From positions 1 through 36,292 of the forward strand of contig CANHQT010000023.1 in NCBI GenBank assembly GCA_947463325.1: a stretch of 36,292 bases of DNA, written 5' to 3'. Made by a program: the position numbers and the translations under genes. Origin of the DNA: Sphingomonadaceae bacterium. Lineage in GTDB: Bacteria > Pseudomonadota > Alphaproteobacteria > Sphingomonadales > Sphingomonadaceae. The notes beneath the pieces were generated by a model. It was not told the DNA's origin. It saw nothing but the letters and a program-made list of their open reading frames with translations, and made no database searches. Of the stretch, positions 15,720 through 25,862 are shown piece after piece; within the stretch, counting starts at the first letter, position 1, and each line of letters begins with the position of its first letter.

Positions 15720-17117
15720 ATGACTGCCGCCCTCCTTCCGCTGACTGACGCCGCGCGCCATCCCTGGCGGGCGGAAGCGCGCTCGACTTTGGCACTGGCG
15801 TGGCCGCTGGTCCTCACCAATGTCGCCATGTCGCTGATCGGCGCGACCGATGTGGTGATGGTCGGCTGGCTCGGCCCGCAACAATTGGCCGCAGCCTCGA
15901 TCGGCTTCAACCTGTGCATGGCGTTCGCCATCTTCGCCATGGGTCTGGTCACCGCCACCGCACCGATGATGGCGAGCGAGCGCGGGCGGATGCGGCATTC
16001 GGTCCGCGATATCCGCCGCACCTTCCGTCAGGGCCTGTGGACGGCGCTGGCGATCTGTATCCCCGGCTGGGCGTTCTTGTGGAACGCGGAAACCATCCTT
16101 TTGGCTTTGGGCCAGCAGCCCGCGCTTGCGGCAGAGGCTGAGAGCTATGTCCGCGCCTATATGTGGTCGATCCTGCCGTTCCTCTGGCTGATCGTCACCC
16201 GCAACTTCCTGTCGGTTCTGGAACGGCCGATGTGGTCGCTGGTCATCGCCATCGGCGGGGTCTTTGCCAACGCCGCGTTCAACTATGTGCTGATCTTCGG
16301 AAAGCTCGGCCTGCCCGCGCTCGGCCTGGTCGGAGCCGGGATCGGCAGCGTGCTTGCCAACCTCGTCATGCTCGCCGCGATGATCACGGTGATCAATCTC
16401 CACCCCCGCTTTCGCCGCTATCATATCCTCGGCCGCTGGTGGCGGAGTGATTGGCCGCGCTTCCGGGCATTATGGCGGCTCGGCCTGCCGATCGGCATCA
16501 CCATGGGGCTGGAAGGCGGCGTGTTTACGGTCGCGGTGCTGCTGATGGGGTGGATTGACACCGCCTCAGTCGCCGCACACGCCATCGCGCTCCAGATCGC
16601 CAGCCTCACCTTCATGGTGCCGCTGGGTCTTGCACAAGCCGCCACGGTGCGGGTCGGCATCGGCCATGGCGCGCGCGATCCGGAAATGGTGCGCCGTGCC
16701 GGATGGACTGGCTTTGCCATCGCCATCGCCTTCATGTCCGCAATGGCGCTGGTGATGATCGCCGCCCCACAGGCGCTGATCGGCATCTTCCTCGATCCCG
16801 CCAGTCCCGGCGCGGCCGAAGTCGCCGTGCTGGCTGGCGGTTTCCTTGCGGTCGCCGCAGCCTTCCAGATCGCGGACGGCGCGCAGGTGGTGGCTGCAGG
16901 GATGCTGCGCGGCCTGCATGACACGCGCATGCCCATGCTGATCGCCGCCTTCGGCTATTGGGCCATTGGCATCGGCGTCGGCTATTGGCTCGCTTTCCAT
17001 GCCGGATGGCGCGGCTTCGGGATCTGGACGGGCCTCGCCATCGGCCTTGGCATCGTCGCGCTGCTCATGCTCGCGCGCTGGATGATGCGCCACCGGCTGG
17101 CGCTGGTGCCCGCCTAG
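15720..17117 (+). CDS. MATE-family multidrug/toxin exporter (NorM-like)
   Basis: Inner-membrane cation-coupled antiporter of 465 residues with about 12 predicted transmembrane helices in two homologous halves. Typical stretches are LAWPLVLTNVAMSLIGATDV at helix 1, GWLGPQQLAAASIG, and in the second half LRLGLPIGITMGLEGG-like sequence and LQIASLTFMVPLGLAQAATV. The substrate cannot be predicted. It lies 58 bp after grpE on the same strand and converges on the HExxH gene with stop codons overlapping in CTAG. Its insertion between grpE and dnaK splits the heat-shock cluster; no functional link is implied. Confidence 0.92.
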   Translation: MTAALLPLTDAARHPWRAEARSTLALAWPLVLTNVAMSLIGATDVVMVGWLGPQQLAAASIGFNLCMAFAIFAMGLVTATAPMMASERGRMRHSVRDIRRTFRQGLWTALAICIPGWAFLWNAETILLALGQQPALAAEAESYVRAYMWSILPFLWLIVTRNFLSVLERPMWSLVIAIGGVFANAAFNYVLIFGKLGLPALGLVGAGIGSVLANLVMLAAMITVINLHPRFRRYHILGRWWRSDWPRFRALWRLGLPIGITMGLEGGVFTVAVLLMGWIDTASVAAHAIALQIASLTFMVPLGLAQAATVRVGIGHGARDPEMVRRAGWTGFAIAIAFMSAMALVMIAAPQALIGIFLDPASPGAAEVAVLAGGFLAVAAAFQIADGAQVVAAGMLRGLHDTRMPMLIAAFGYWAIGIGVGYWLAFHAGWRGFGIWTGLAIGLGIVALLMLARWMMRHRLALVPA

Positions 17118-17590
17118 TCAGGCACAAAGGGCAGGATCGCGCGATAGCTTTCGATCGGGGGGGCGCCGGGCACCACCTGCCCTTTCGATAGCAGGAAATA
17201 ATGCCGCACAATCTCCGCCTGCTGTTCGATGCCATAGCGGTCGAGCGGCCAGCCGGGTTTCAGCGTATAGTGATAGCGGCAGAACGGGTGCCGCATCAGC
17301 ACCAGCCACCAGCGCCCGCGCGTCTGCGCCTGCCACACATGGACCAGCTCGTGGATCAGCAGAGCCTGCCGAGCCAACGGCTCGTCACAGAAATCCTCGC
17401 AGTATAGCTGCCCGTGCGGGTGGAAATGGACATGGCCCATCGGCGCCATCACTATCCGGCGCGGCTGAAAAAAGGCCCATTTGCGCGCACGGATTTCCAC
17501 CGCGCCATAATCAATGGCGTCACCGAACACGGCGCGGGCGAGAGCAATCTCGCCCGCTGTTAGTCCGCGATGTCTGTGGCCCTTGATCAA
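17114..17590 (-). CDS. HExxH zincin-like protein ('vgr related' family)
   Basis: 158 residues, annotated in sphingomonads as 'vgr related protein', though no VgrG similarity is visible. HELVHVWQ (His80, Glu81, His84) is a gluzincin-type zinc site and EQQAEIVRHYF (from about 122) can supply the third ligand, so a peptidase or peptidase-derived fold is likely. There is no signal peptide. A conserved-looking block TAGEIALARAVFGDAIDY precedes it. The only start in range is TTG 17590, which overlaps the TGA of the upstream copper-chaperone gene, so it is read by translational coupling. The substrate is unknown. Confidence 0.75.
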   Translation of the reverse strand: MIKGHRHRGLTAGEIALARAVFGDAIDYGAVEIRARKWAFFQPRRIVMAPMGHVHFHPHGQLYCEDFCDEPLARQALLIHELVHVWQAQTRGRWWLVLMRHPFCRYHYTLKPGWPLDRYGIEQQAEIVRHYFLLSKGQVVPGAPPIESYRAILPFVPD

Positions 17591-18144
17591 TGCCCGCTAT
17601 GATCCCCACCATGATCCCCGCCATGATCTTCACCCTGGTCGGCCCCGCCGGCAGCACCGCCTTCAAGAGCGGCGAGATTGGCGGTGTTGGCGATCACCGT
17701 CTCGCTCGTGCCGTCGGCGTAGGTCAGGTTGAGCGTCACGGATCCCGCACTGCGCGCCGCTTCGCTTAGGCCGAACAGCATCAGGTGCAGGCCGCCGGGC
17801 CGCATGGCCACCTCACCGCCCGCGGGCACCTCGATCTGCTCGACGGCGCCCATCATTGTGATGTCGCCCTCGCGCTTGGTTTCATGCAACTCGACCCGCT
17901 CGGCATCGGGTGAAGACACGCCGGTCAGCACCTTCGGCGCCTCGCCACCCACCAATGTGAGATAGGCTGCGCTCGGCCGGTCGGGCGTTACCGACAGGCG
18001 CAATGCCCCACCGGTCGGCCCGGTTTCGCTGGTCGCTGCGGCCTCTGTCTGCGAATCCGCAGCCTCGGTTTGCTTCACCTCCCCGCCGCAAGCAGCAAGG
18101 AACATCAGGGGGATAGCAAAAGCAACGGTCGGCAAGGCACGCAT
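17587..18144 (-). CDS. PCu(A)C-family periplasmic copper chaperone, lipoprotein
   Basis: 185 residues. The signal MRALPTVAFAIPLMFLAAC has lipobox LAAC (Cys19), so a lipidated, periplasm-facing protein is predicted. The PCu(A)C copper motif H-X10-M-X21-H-X-M is exact: His87, Met98, His120, Met122. Such proteins deliver Cu(I) to cytochrome oxidase or other cuproenzymes. Unusually, the protein ends in a Gly-Asp-His tail (three DHGG/DHSG units) that could bind further metal. ATG 18144 is chosen for the signal peptide, with SD GGAG about 11 bases upstream; the longer start at 18321 would overlap the dnaK promoter. The downstream HExxH gene starts inside its stop codon. Confidence 0.9.
   Translation of the reverse strand: MRALPTVAFAIPLMFLAACGGEVKQTEAADSQTEAAATSETGPTGGALRLSVTPDRPSAAYLTLVGGEAPKVLTGVSSPDAERVELHETKREGDITMMGAVEQIEVPAGGEVAMRPGGLHLMLFGLSEAARSAGSVTLNLTYADGTSETVIANTANLAALEGGAAGGADQGEDHGGDHGGDHSGH
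17593..17628 (-). repeat. Three 12-bp tandem repeats coding a DHGG/DHSG tail
   Basis: Units at 17593-17604, 17605-17616 and 17617-17628 differ at one or two positions and encode D-H-(G/S)-G on the minus strand. They form the His/Asp-rich C-terminus of the copper chaperone gene and could vary in number by slippage. Confidence 0.7.
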
Positions 18145-18179
18145 ATGGGGGTAACTCCAGTCGGTATTGACGGTGCCGC

Positions 18180-18208
18180 GCATTAGCTGATCGCAACCTT
18201 TGCGCCAA
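18180..18208 (-). promoter_or_regulatory. Candidate sigma-70 promoter for the copper chaperone
   Basis: On the minus strand, TTGGCG (18203-18208), 17-bp spacer, TAATGC (18180-18185). Both boxes are moderate matches. It lies back to back with the dnaK heat-shock promoter. Confidence 0.3.
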
Positions 18209-18211
18209 CGC

Positions 18212-18242
18212 CTTGTCGCTCCGAAATGCCTTCCTATATGCG
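18212..18242 (+). promoter_or_regulatory. RpoH (sigma-32) heat-shock promoter of dnaK
   Basis: CTTG (18212-18215), exactly 17 bp, then CCTATATGCG (18233-18242). This fits every fixed position of the consensus CTTG-N17/18-CYTATNTNNG described for alphaproteobacterial heat-shock promoters. It lies 109 bp before the dnaK ATG, so the mRNA has a leader of roughly 100 nt. Confidence 0.75.
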
Positions 18243-18249
18243 CCATCAA

Positions 18250-18287
18250 GCATCGGGGGGATGCGCCGGCTATGTGCCTTTTGGCAC
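18250..18287 (+). other. Structured dnaK leader, two small hairpins
   Basis: GCATC-GGGGG-GATGC (18250-18264) and GTGCC-TTTT-GGCAC (18274-18287) are perfect 5-bp stems in the dnaK 5' leader. CGGGGG in the first can alternatively pair with CCCCCG near 18302. No ROSE-type motif near the SD was seen, so a thermometer role is only a possibility. Confidence 0.35.
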
Positions 18288-18350
18288 GCTGCACGGCTCG
18301 CCCCCGCTTTGAACGGAACAATGAACCGACAAGGTGTCAGAGGGCAGAAA

Positions 18351-20267
<1,917 letters not shown>

Positions 20268-20287
20268 GGACAGTCCGAATGGAGCCT

Positions 20288-20369
20288 GTTCGTGCCGAGC
20301 CGGTCGAAGCACTGCCCTTTCCTGCCATAGCGGCACGAAGGACAGCTGATCGACAGGCTCGGACCGGAC
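20288..20369. repeat. Inverted pair of REP-like elements between dnaK and dnaJ
   Basis: Copy 1 (20288-20312) has CCGAGCCGGTCGAAGCAC. Copy 2 is inverted (20343-20369) and reads CCGAGCCTGTCGA on the minus strand. Together they can fold the dnaK-dnaJ intercistronic RNA into a large hairpin, as REP pairs do, which could protect the dnaK message or lower dnaJ expression. Their core matches the single copy at 5901-5924. Confidence 0.55.
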
Positions 20370-20394
20370 GGGCTCTGTTCAGGTGGGGCGCACC

Positions 20395-21534
20395 GTGACG
20401 ATCGACATCGACTATTACGAACTGCTCGAAGTCGAGCGCACCGCGGACGAGGGCACGCTCAAGTCGGCGTACCGCAAGCTCGCCATGCAATTCCATCCGG
20501 ACCGCAACCCCGGCTGCGCGGACAGCGAGGCGCGCTTCAAGGCGATCAACGAGGCTTATGACTGCCTCAAGGATCCGCAAAAGCGCGCGGCCTATGACCG
20601 GTTCGGCAAGGCGGCATTCCAGAATGGCGGCCCCGGCGGCTTCGGTGGCGGCGGCGGCGGACAGGCCGATTTCGGCGACATCGGCGACATTTTCGAGAGC
20701 ATCTTCGGCAATGCCTTCGGCGGCGGCGCACAGGCGCGGCGCGGTCCGGCGCGCGGTGCGGACCTGCGCTATGACCTCGAAATCAGCTTGGAAGACGCTT
20801 TCCACGGCAAGAATATCGACATCGATATCGAAGTCGCGGTGGCCTGCACCACCTGCTCGGGCAGCGGCGCAAAGCCCGGCACTGATGTCTCGCGCTGCCG
20901 TACCTGCGCCGGCCACGGCAAGGTCCGCGCGCAGCAGGGCTTCTTCATGGTCGAACGCACCTGCCCCCAGTGCATGGGCGCCGGCCAGACCATCGACGAA
21001 CCATGCCGTGACTGCGGCGGCGAAGGCCGCGTCGACAAGAAAAAGACGCTCGCCGTCGCCATCCCCGCCGGGGTGGACGAAGGCACGCGCATCCGCCTGT
21101 CCGGCGAAGGCGAGGCCGGCCCGCGCGGCACCCCGCCGGGTGATCTCTACATCTTCCTTCACGTAAAGCGGCACGCCGTGTTCGAACGTGAAGGCTCCAA
21201 CCTGTTCGCGCGTGTGCCGATCAGCTTCACCACCGCGGCATTGGGCGGCACCATCGATGTGCCGGGGCTCGATCGCGAGCATCATGAATTCCGCATCCCC
21301 GCCGGCATCCAGACCGGCAAGCAATTGCGCAAACGCGGCGCCGGCATGCCAGTGCTCAACGCGCGCGGCACCGGTGATCTCGTCATCGAGGTCGAGGTCG
21401 AAACCCCGACCCGCCTGACGACGCGTCAGCGCGAGCTGCTCGAGGAATTCCGCGCCACCGAGACCGGAGAGGAATGCCCCAACAGTGAGGGCTTCTTCCG
21501 CCGCCTCAAGGATATGTGGGACGGGCTGGGCTGA
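20395..21534 (+). CDS. dnaJ: Chaperone protein DnaJ
   Basis: Hsp40 that loads substrates on DnaK and stimulates its ATPase. About 380 residues with all type-I parts: J-domain ([15 protein letters not shown]... and HPD at 34-36), a Gly/Phe-rich linker, four CxxCxGxG zinc motifs ([32 protein letters not shown]), and two C-terminal beta domains with [22 protein letters not shown] 20395 ([11 protein letters not shown]) is preferred over GTG 20383 because the family begins just before DYYELL and AGG/GGGG lies upstream. It is probably co-transcribed with dnaK, 127 bp upstream. Confidence 0.96.
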   Translation: MTIDIDYYELLEVERTADEGTLKSAYRKLAMQFHPDRNPGCADSEARFKAINEAYDCLKDPQKRAAYDRFGKAAFQNGGPGGFGGGGGGQADFGDIGDIFESIFGNAFGGGAQARRGPARGADLRYDLEISLEDAFHGKNIDIDIEVAVACTTCSGSGAKPGTDVSRCRTCAGHGKVRAQQGFFMVERTCPQCMGAGQTIDEPCRDCGGEGRVDKKKTLAVAIPAGVDEGTRIRLSGEGEAGPRGTPPGDLYIFLHVKRHAVFEREGSNLFARVPISFTTAALGGTIDVPGLDREHHEFRIPAGIQTGKQLRKRGAGMPVLNARGTGDLVIEVEVETPTRLTTRQRELLEEFRATETGEECPNSEGFFRRLKDMWDGLG

Positions 21535-21604
21535 CCGGCCCGGCCTGCCTGCCAAGGGCCCGCCACCCCTCGCCTTCCACGCGCATCGCGACTAGGTTCC
21601 TGTC

Positions 21605-23779
21605 ATGTCCCGCGTGCGCGTCCTCACCACCAATGCCGCTCTGGGGCCGCTCGATTACCGCCTCGATCCCGGCATGGATGCACCGCCCGGCAGCCTGGTA
21701 GAGGTGCCGCTCGGCCCGCGCCGTATCCTCGGTGCGGTGTGGCGCGGCCACAGCGATGCTGCGGCGATGGCCAGCGAAACTGTCGGCGACAATCGCCTGC
21801 GCCCCATCGCGTCCGTTCATCCCCTGCCGCCCCTGCCGCCTGAACTCATGCGCCTCGTCGAATGGACGGCGGACTATTATCTCGCGCCCGCCGGAGCCGT
21901 GCTGCGCATGTGCGTGCCATCGGTTGCGCTGGCCGAGGGTGGGCGCCCGGTCATCGAATATCGCGCCACCGGCCGCAGCCCGGCGCGCATGACGCCGCAG
22001 CGCAGCGCCGCGCTGGAACGCATCGGCAGCCATCAGGGCAGCATCCGCGATCTTGCCGAGCGATCGGGCACATCCGAAGCGGTGCTGCGCGGCCTCGTCC
22101 ATGCCGGCGCGCTCGAAGCCGTCGCGCTCACCCCCGATAGCGCCCCGCCCCGCCCCGACCCGGACTTCGCGCCCCCTGCCCTGTCACCCGAACAGGCAGC
22201 GGCAGCGGGCGAACTCACCGTCAGCATCGGCGCCGGATTCCAGCCCTTCCTGCTCGATGGCGTCACAGGCTCCGGCAAGACCGAAGTCTATTTTGAGGCT
22301 ATCGCGGAGACATTGCGGCGCGGCCAGCAGGTGCTGCTGCTCCTCCCCGAAATCGCGCTGACCGAACCGATGCTGCGCCGCTTTGCCGCGCGTTTCGGCT
22401 GTGCGCCGGTCGCCTGGCACTCGGGCCTGCGCCAGTCCGAACGCCGCGCTAACTGGCAGGCGATTGCCGCCGGCACAGCGGGCGTCACCGTCGGCGCCCG
22501 CTCCGCCCTCTTCCTCCCCTATGCCAATCTCGGCCTCATCGTTGTCGATGAAGCGCATGAGGCGAGCTTCAAGCAGGAGGATGGCGTCCATTATCACGCC
22601 CGCGATGTCGCGGTGATGCGCGCCAAATTCGCTGACGTGCCGGTCATCCTCGCCAGCGCCACCCCCGCCATCGAAAGCCGCGCGCAGGTGGAGGCCGGCC
22701 GCTACCGCGCCCTTTCCCTCCCCGCCCGCTATGGCGGCGCGACCCTGCCGCCCATTCGGGCCATTGATTTGCGGGAAGAACAGCCGGAACGGGGCGCATG
22801 GCTCGCCCCCGGCCTTGTTGCCGGCATTGCCGAGCGGCTGGAGCGCGGCGAACAATCCTTGCTCTTCCTCAACCGGCGCGGCTTTGCCCCGCTCACCTTG
22901 TGCCGCACCTGCGGCCACCGCTTCCAATGCCCCAATTGCACCGCCTGGATGGTCGAACACCGCCTCGCCCGGCGTCTGTCCTGCCACCATTGCGGGGAAA
23001 CGATCCCGCCGCCGCGCGTCTGCCCCGAATGTAACAATGAGGATACGCTGGTCGCCTGCGGCCCCGGCGTGGAGCGTATCGCGGATGAGGTGCGCGCCCG
23101 CTGGCCGGAGGCACGCACCGCCATCGTCACCTCCGATACGCTCTGGAATCCGGAGCGCGCGGCAGAGTTTGTCGAGGCGATGGAGGCGGGGATGATCGAT
23201 ATCGTCGTCGGCACCCAGCTTGTGACCAAGGGCTATCATTTCCCCAATTTGACCCTCGTCGGCGTGGTCGATGCCGACATCGGCCTCTCTGGCGGGGATC
23301 TGCGCGCCAGCGAACGCAGCTTCCAGCAGATCGCGCAGGTCGCCGGACGCGCCGGGCGCGGCGACAAGCCCGGCGAAGTGCTGGTGCAAACCCGCGCCCC
23401 CGAAAGTCCCGTCATCGCCGCACTGGTCGCCGGCGATGCAGAGGCTTTCTATGCGGCGGAAACAGAGGCACGGCGTGATGCCGGCATGCCGCCCTATGGC
23501 CGCCTCGCCGCGATTATCGTGTCGAGCGAGGATGCCGATGCGGCCCAGCGCACCGCCCGCGCCCTCGCTGACGCTGCGCCTGAAAAGGACGGGTTCGAAG
23601 TGTGGGGCCCCGCCCCCGCCCCCCTCGCCATGCTGCGCGGCCGCCACCGCCACCGCCTCCTCGTCCACGCCGCCCGCAGCTTCCCCCTGCAGGATGCGCT
23701 GCGCCAATGGCTGGGATCATGCGAATGGCCCGCGAAAGTGCGCGTCAACGTGGACGTCGATCCCTACAGCTTCGTGTGA
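21605..23779 (+). CDS. priA: Primosomal protein N' (replication restart helicase)
   Basis: 3'-5' superfamily-2 helicase that recognises stalled forks and reloads the replisome. 724 residues: N-terminal 3'-DNA-binding domain, Walker A GVTGSGKT (219-226), DEAH (315-318), and eight zinc-binding cysteines in four CxxC pairs (433/436, 442/445, 460/463, 473/476), plus GTQLVTKGYHFPNLTLVGVVDAD and QVAGRAGRG of helicase motifs V and VI. The C-terminal domain ends VNVDVDPYSFV, as in the family. ATG 21605 matches the usual start. It follows dnaJ by 70 bp on the same strand; a hairpin lies just after its stop. Confidence 0.97.
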   Translation: MSRVRVLTTNAALGPLDYRLDPGMDAPPGSLVEVPLGPRRILGAVWRGHSDAAAMASETVGDNRLRPIASVHPLPPLPPELMRLVEWTADYYLAPAGAVLRMCVPSVALAEGGRPVIEYRATGRSPARMTPQRSAALERIGSHQGSIRDLAERSGTSEAVLRGLVHAGALEAVALTPDSAPPRPDPDFAPPALSPEQAAAAGELTVSIGAGFQPFLLDGVTGSGKTEVYFEAIAETLRRGQQVLLLLPEIALTEPMLRRFAARFGCAPVAWHSGLRQSERRANWQAIAAGTAGVTVGARSALFLPYANLGLIVVDEAHEASFKQEDGVHYHARDVAVMRAKFADVPVILASATPAIESRAQVEAGRYRALSLPARYGGATLPPIRAIDLREEQPERGAWLAPGLVAGIAERLERGEQSLLFLNRRGFAPLTLCRTCGHRFQCPNCTAWMVEHRLARRLSCHHCGETIPPPRVCPECNNEDTLVACGPGVERIADEVRARWPEARTAIVTSDTLWNPERAAEFVEAMEAGMIDIVVGTQLVTKGYHFPNLTLVGVVDADIGLSGGDLRASERSFQQIAQVAGRAGRGDKPGEVLVQTRAPESPVIAALVAGDAEAFYAAETEARRDAGMPPYGRLAAIIVSSEDADAAQRTARALADAAPEKDGFEVWGPAPAPLAMLRGRHRHRLLVHAARSFPLQDALRQWLGSCEWPAKVRVNVDVDPYSFV

Positions 23780-23804
23780 GGGAGCCGCTCATATTCATCC
23801 CGTC

Positions 23805-23825
23805 ACCCCGGGCTTGACCCGGGGT
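23805..23825. terminator. Hairpin after priA (also a dispersed alphaproteobacterial palindrome type)
   Basis: ACCCCGGG-CTTGA-CCCGGGGT, a perfect 8-bp stem, 25 bp past the priA stop. No U-run follows. The surrounding GTCACCCCGGGCTTGACCCG resembles a palindrome repeated between genes in many alphaproteobacteria (from memory), so it may be a repeat acting as a 3' end. The rest of the 310-bp gap to the next gene holds only the promoter at 23971-24000; I see no other gene. Confidence 0.45.
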
Positions 23826-23970
23826 CCCGCTTCGTCCGCCCCACCGCCCCTTTCAATGTAGGAAAATCCATGGTTTCCTGAGCGGAGTGACGCCCTCACC
23901 CCGCCCCGTCTGCGCCCCGCGCCGCACCCGGCAACCGCCCCAGCAAGCCACCATCGGGCACCCGCCAAAG

Positions 23971-24000
23971 TTTACAGAAAGGGGGGCCTTTCGGTATAGC
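23971..24000 (+). promoter_or_regulatory. Sigma-70-like promoter with inverted repeat in the spacer
   Basis: TTTACA (23971-23976, 5 of 6 to consensus), 18-bp spacer, TATAGC (23995-24000). The spacer holds a perfect inverted repeat GAAAGG-N4-CCTTTC (23977-23992), the position where a repressor or MerR-like activator would act. It drives the serine protease gene about 90 bp downstream. Confidence 0.5.
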
Positions 24001-24089
24001 TTTGTAACCTTATCGCTTCCCGTCCCGCGCCTTGCTTTCAAAGCGGCAGAGGTTCAGGCAAAGACCGGATCGTGATGCGGAGCCGAGCC

Positions 24090-25685
24090 ATGTCCTTCTC
24101 CCGTTTACTTGCCATGCTGCTGCTTGCCCTGGGCCTGTGCGTCCCTTTGCGCGCCAGCCTGCCGCCCTTGCCGCCGCCTGCCCCGGCTGCCAGCGCCGCC
24201 CCGCAAGCGGATGATGTCGCGGCCACCGAACGCAGCGTTGTGCGCGTTGTCACGGTCGCCATCGTCAATGGCGAAGTGGTCGGCTTCGGCCATGGCAGTG
24301 GCTTTGCCATCGCCCCCAACCGCATCGTCACCAACGCCCATGTCGTCAGCGATGCCGCAGAATTTCCGCAGAATGTGATTATCGGCATCGTGCCGAGCGA
24401 AGGGACAAGGAGCTATCCGGGCCGCTTGATCCGGCTCGATCGCCGCCGCGACCTCGCCATCGTCGAGCTTGAGCGCGGCCGGCTGCCGGCTGCCAGCGTC
24501 TACACCGGGCCGGTGGCGCAGCGTGAGGCAGTCTATGCGCTCGGCTATCCGGGCAATGTCGATGTCGCCACCGCGCAGAGCATGGACGATTTCATCCGCC
24601 CCCGTGCCCCCGTCGCTTCGGACGGCATCATTTCCGCGACCGACGCGATCAACGGCGTGACCGCGCTGGTGCATGATGCAGACATCGCTCGCGGCAATTC
24701 GGGTGGTCCCCTCGTCGATGCCTGTGGCCGGGTGATCGGGGTCAATACATTCATCAGCCGCGCTGACGATGGCGATTCGCCCTTCTCCTTTGCAGTTTCG
24801 GTGCGAGAGCTTGCCCAATTCCTGCAGGATGCCGGGCAACGCTTTACCGGCGTCGCGTCCGAATGTCTGACGCTGGCCGAGGCGCAGGCCCGTGCCGGGG
24901 CGCTCGATGCCGATGCCCGCGCCGCCGCTGAGGCGACCCGCCAGCGCGATGCCGCCCGCGAGGCGGCACGGGCGCAGGAATTGGAGCGGCTGAAGAGCGA
25001 TGCGCAGAACCGCCGGGAAACCTTCATCGCACTCGCGGCGGTGCTGCTGGGCGGCGCAGTGCTCGGCGGGGCGGCGGCGATCATGTACCATGGTCAGGGC
25101 AAGCTGCGCGAACGGCGGGCGGCAATGATGGCGGCGGGGCTGTTTGTTGTTGCCGCGCTGATCCTTTTCCTGCTGCGCCCCAGCCCATCCGATGTGCGGC
25201 TGCCCGTACCGGAAGAGGAAGAAGAAGCACCGGCTGATGCCGCCGCAGAACCGCTGATCGGTGCGCTCAGTTGCACAGTCGACCGCAACCGTGGGCGCAT
25301 CACTGTATCGGCGGGAGATGACACCGCCTTCCGAATCGACGCCGACGGCTGCGTTAACGGACGCACGCAATATGTCGCGGGCGAAGGCGGCGTTTTCACC
25401 CGCACCCTCGTTCCCAATGAGGAGGCGACTGTTTCGCGGCTCAGCTATGATCCCGCGACCGGGGAATATGTGGTGCGCCGCTATCTCCTCAATCTGGAGC
25501 CGATGGAGGCCCTGCGGCGCGAGCGGGGGCGGAGTGAAATCCAAGGCTGCACGACCGATCCGGCACGTTTGGCGGCGGTTGCCGCGCGCGAAGCATCGTT
25601 CGCCGCGATGCTGCCGCCACGGCCGAACGAGGAAATTGTCAGCCGCTGTCGCCAATCTTCGGAAGGATCGACCCCGCCCTCCTGA
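24090..25685 (+). CDS. Membrane-anchored trypsin-like serine protease
   Basis: 531 residues. A signal peptide (about 1-22) leads into a chymotrypsin-fold domain with His84 (TNAHVV), Asp121 (RDLAIVEL) and Ser204 (ARGNSGGPL), so it is catalytically complete and DegP-like in the triad, but no PDZ domain follows. Instead there is an Ala/Arg/Glu-rich probable coiled coil (about 265-308), two transmembrane helices (about 311-333 and 344-362), an acidic EEEEE stretch and a C-terminal domain of about 110 residues with four cysteines that I do not recognise. With two helices, protease and C-terminal domain should be on the same, periplasmic side if the signal is cleaved. ATG 24090 is chosen because GGAG lies 7 bases upstream; GTG 24072 and ATG 24075 are alternatives. 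Function unknown. Confidence 0.85.
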   Translation: MSFSRLLAMLLLALGLCVPLRASLPPLPPPAPAASAAPQADDVAATERSVVRVVTVAIVNGEVVGFGHGSGFAIAPNRIVTNAHVVSDAAEFPQNVIIGIVPSEGTRSYPGRLIRLDRRRDLAIVELERGRLPAASVYTGPVAQREAVYALGYPGNVDVATAQSMDDFIRPRAPVASDGIISATDAINGVTALVHDADIARGNSGGPLVDACGRVIGVNTFISRADDGDSPFSFAVSVRELAQFLQDAGQRFTGVASECLTLAEAQARAGALDADARAAAEATRQRDAAREAARAQELERLKSDAQNRRETFIALAAVLLGGAVLGGAAAIMYHGQGKLRERRAAMMAAGLFVVAALILFLLRPSPSDVRLPVPEEEEEAPADAAAEPLIGALSCTVDRNRGRITVSAGDDTAFRIDADGCVNGRTQYVAGEGGVFTRTLVPNEEATVSRLSYDPATGEYVVRRYLLNLEPMEALRRERGRSEIQGCTTDPARLAAVAAREASFAAMLPPRPNEEIVSRCRQSSEGSTPPS

Positions 25686-25714
25686 CACAGCGGATGCCGA
25701 ACAGCACCGCTACC

Positions 25715-25743
25715 TTGTATTGCGGCAAGGGCGATGCTAGGCG
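25715..25743 (+). promoter_or_regulatory. Candidate promoter of the atp operon
   Basis: TTGTAT (25715-25720), 17-bp spacer, TAGGCG (25738-25743). The -10 match is poor, but it is the best-spaced pair in the 177-bp gap before atpH. The transcript would have a leader of about 110 nt with a small CCTCC/GGAGG hairpin near 25810. Confidence 0.3.
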
Positions 25744-25862
25744 CGCCCCCGAGTTCGCCCCGATTGCGGCGGAATTTCGTGCATCGGCACCGCGACTCAC
25801 CGCATCCTCCCGGAGGCGGGAACACGTCCCCACAGGACACAGGTATAGGGAAGAACGGACGC

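Noticed and set aside
18243-18350. ROSE-type RNA thermometer in the dnaK leader
   Set aside because: Hairpins exist, but no short stem clearly sequesters the SD and no ROSE signature was seen.
24105-25688. 527-codon open frame antisense to the serine protease
   Set aside because: The sense frame has a signal peptide, catalytic triad and SD; the antisense has none of these.
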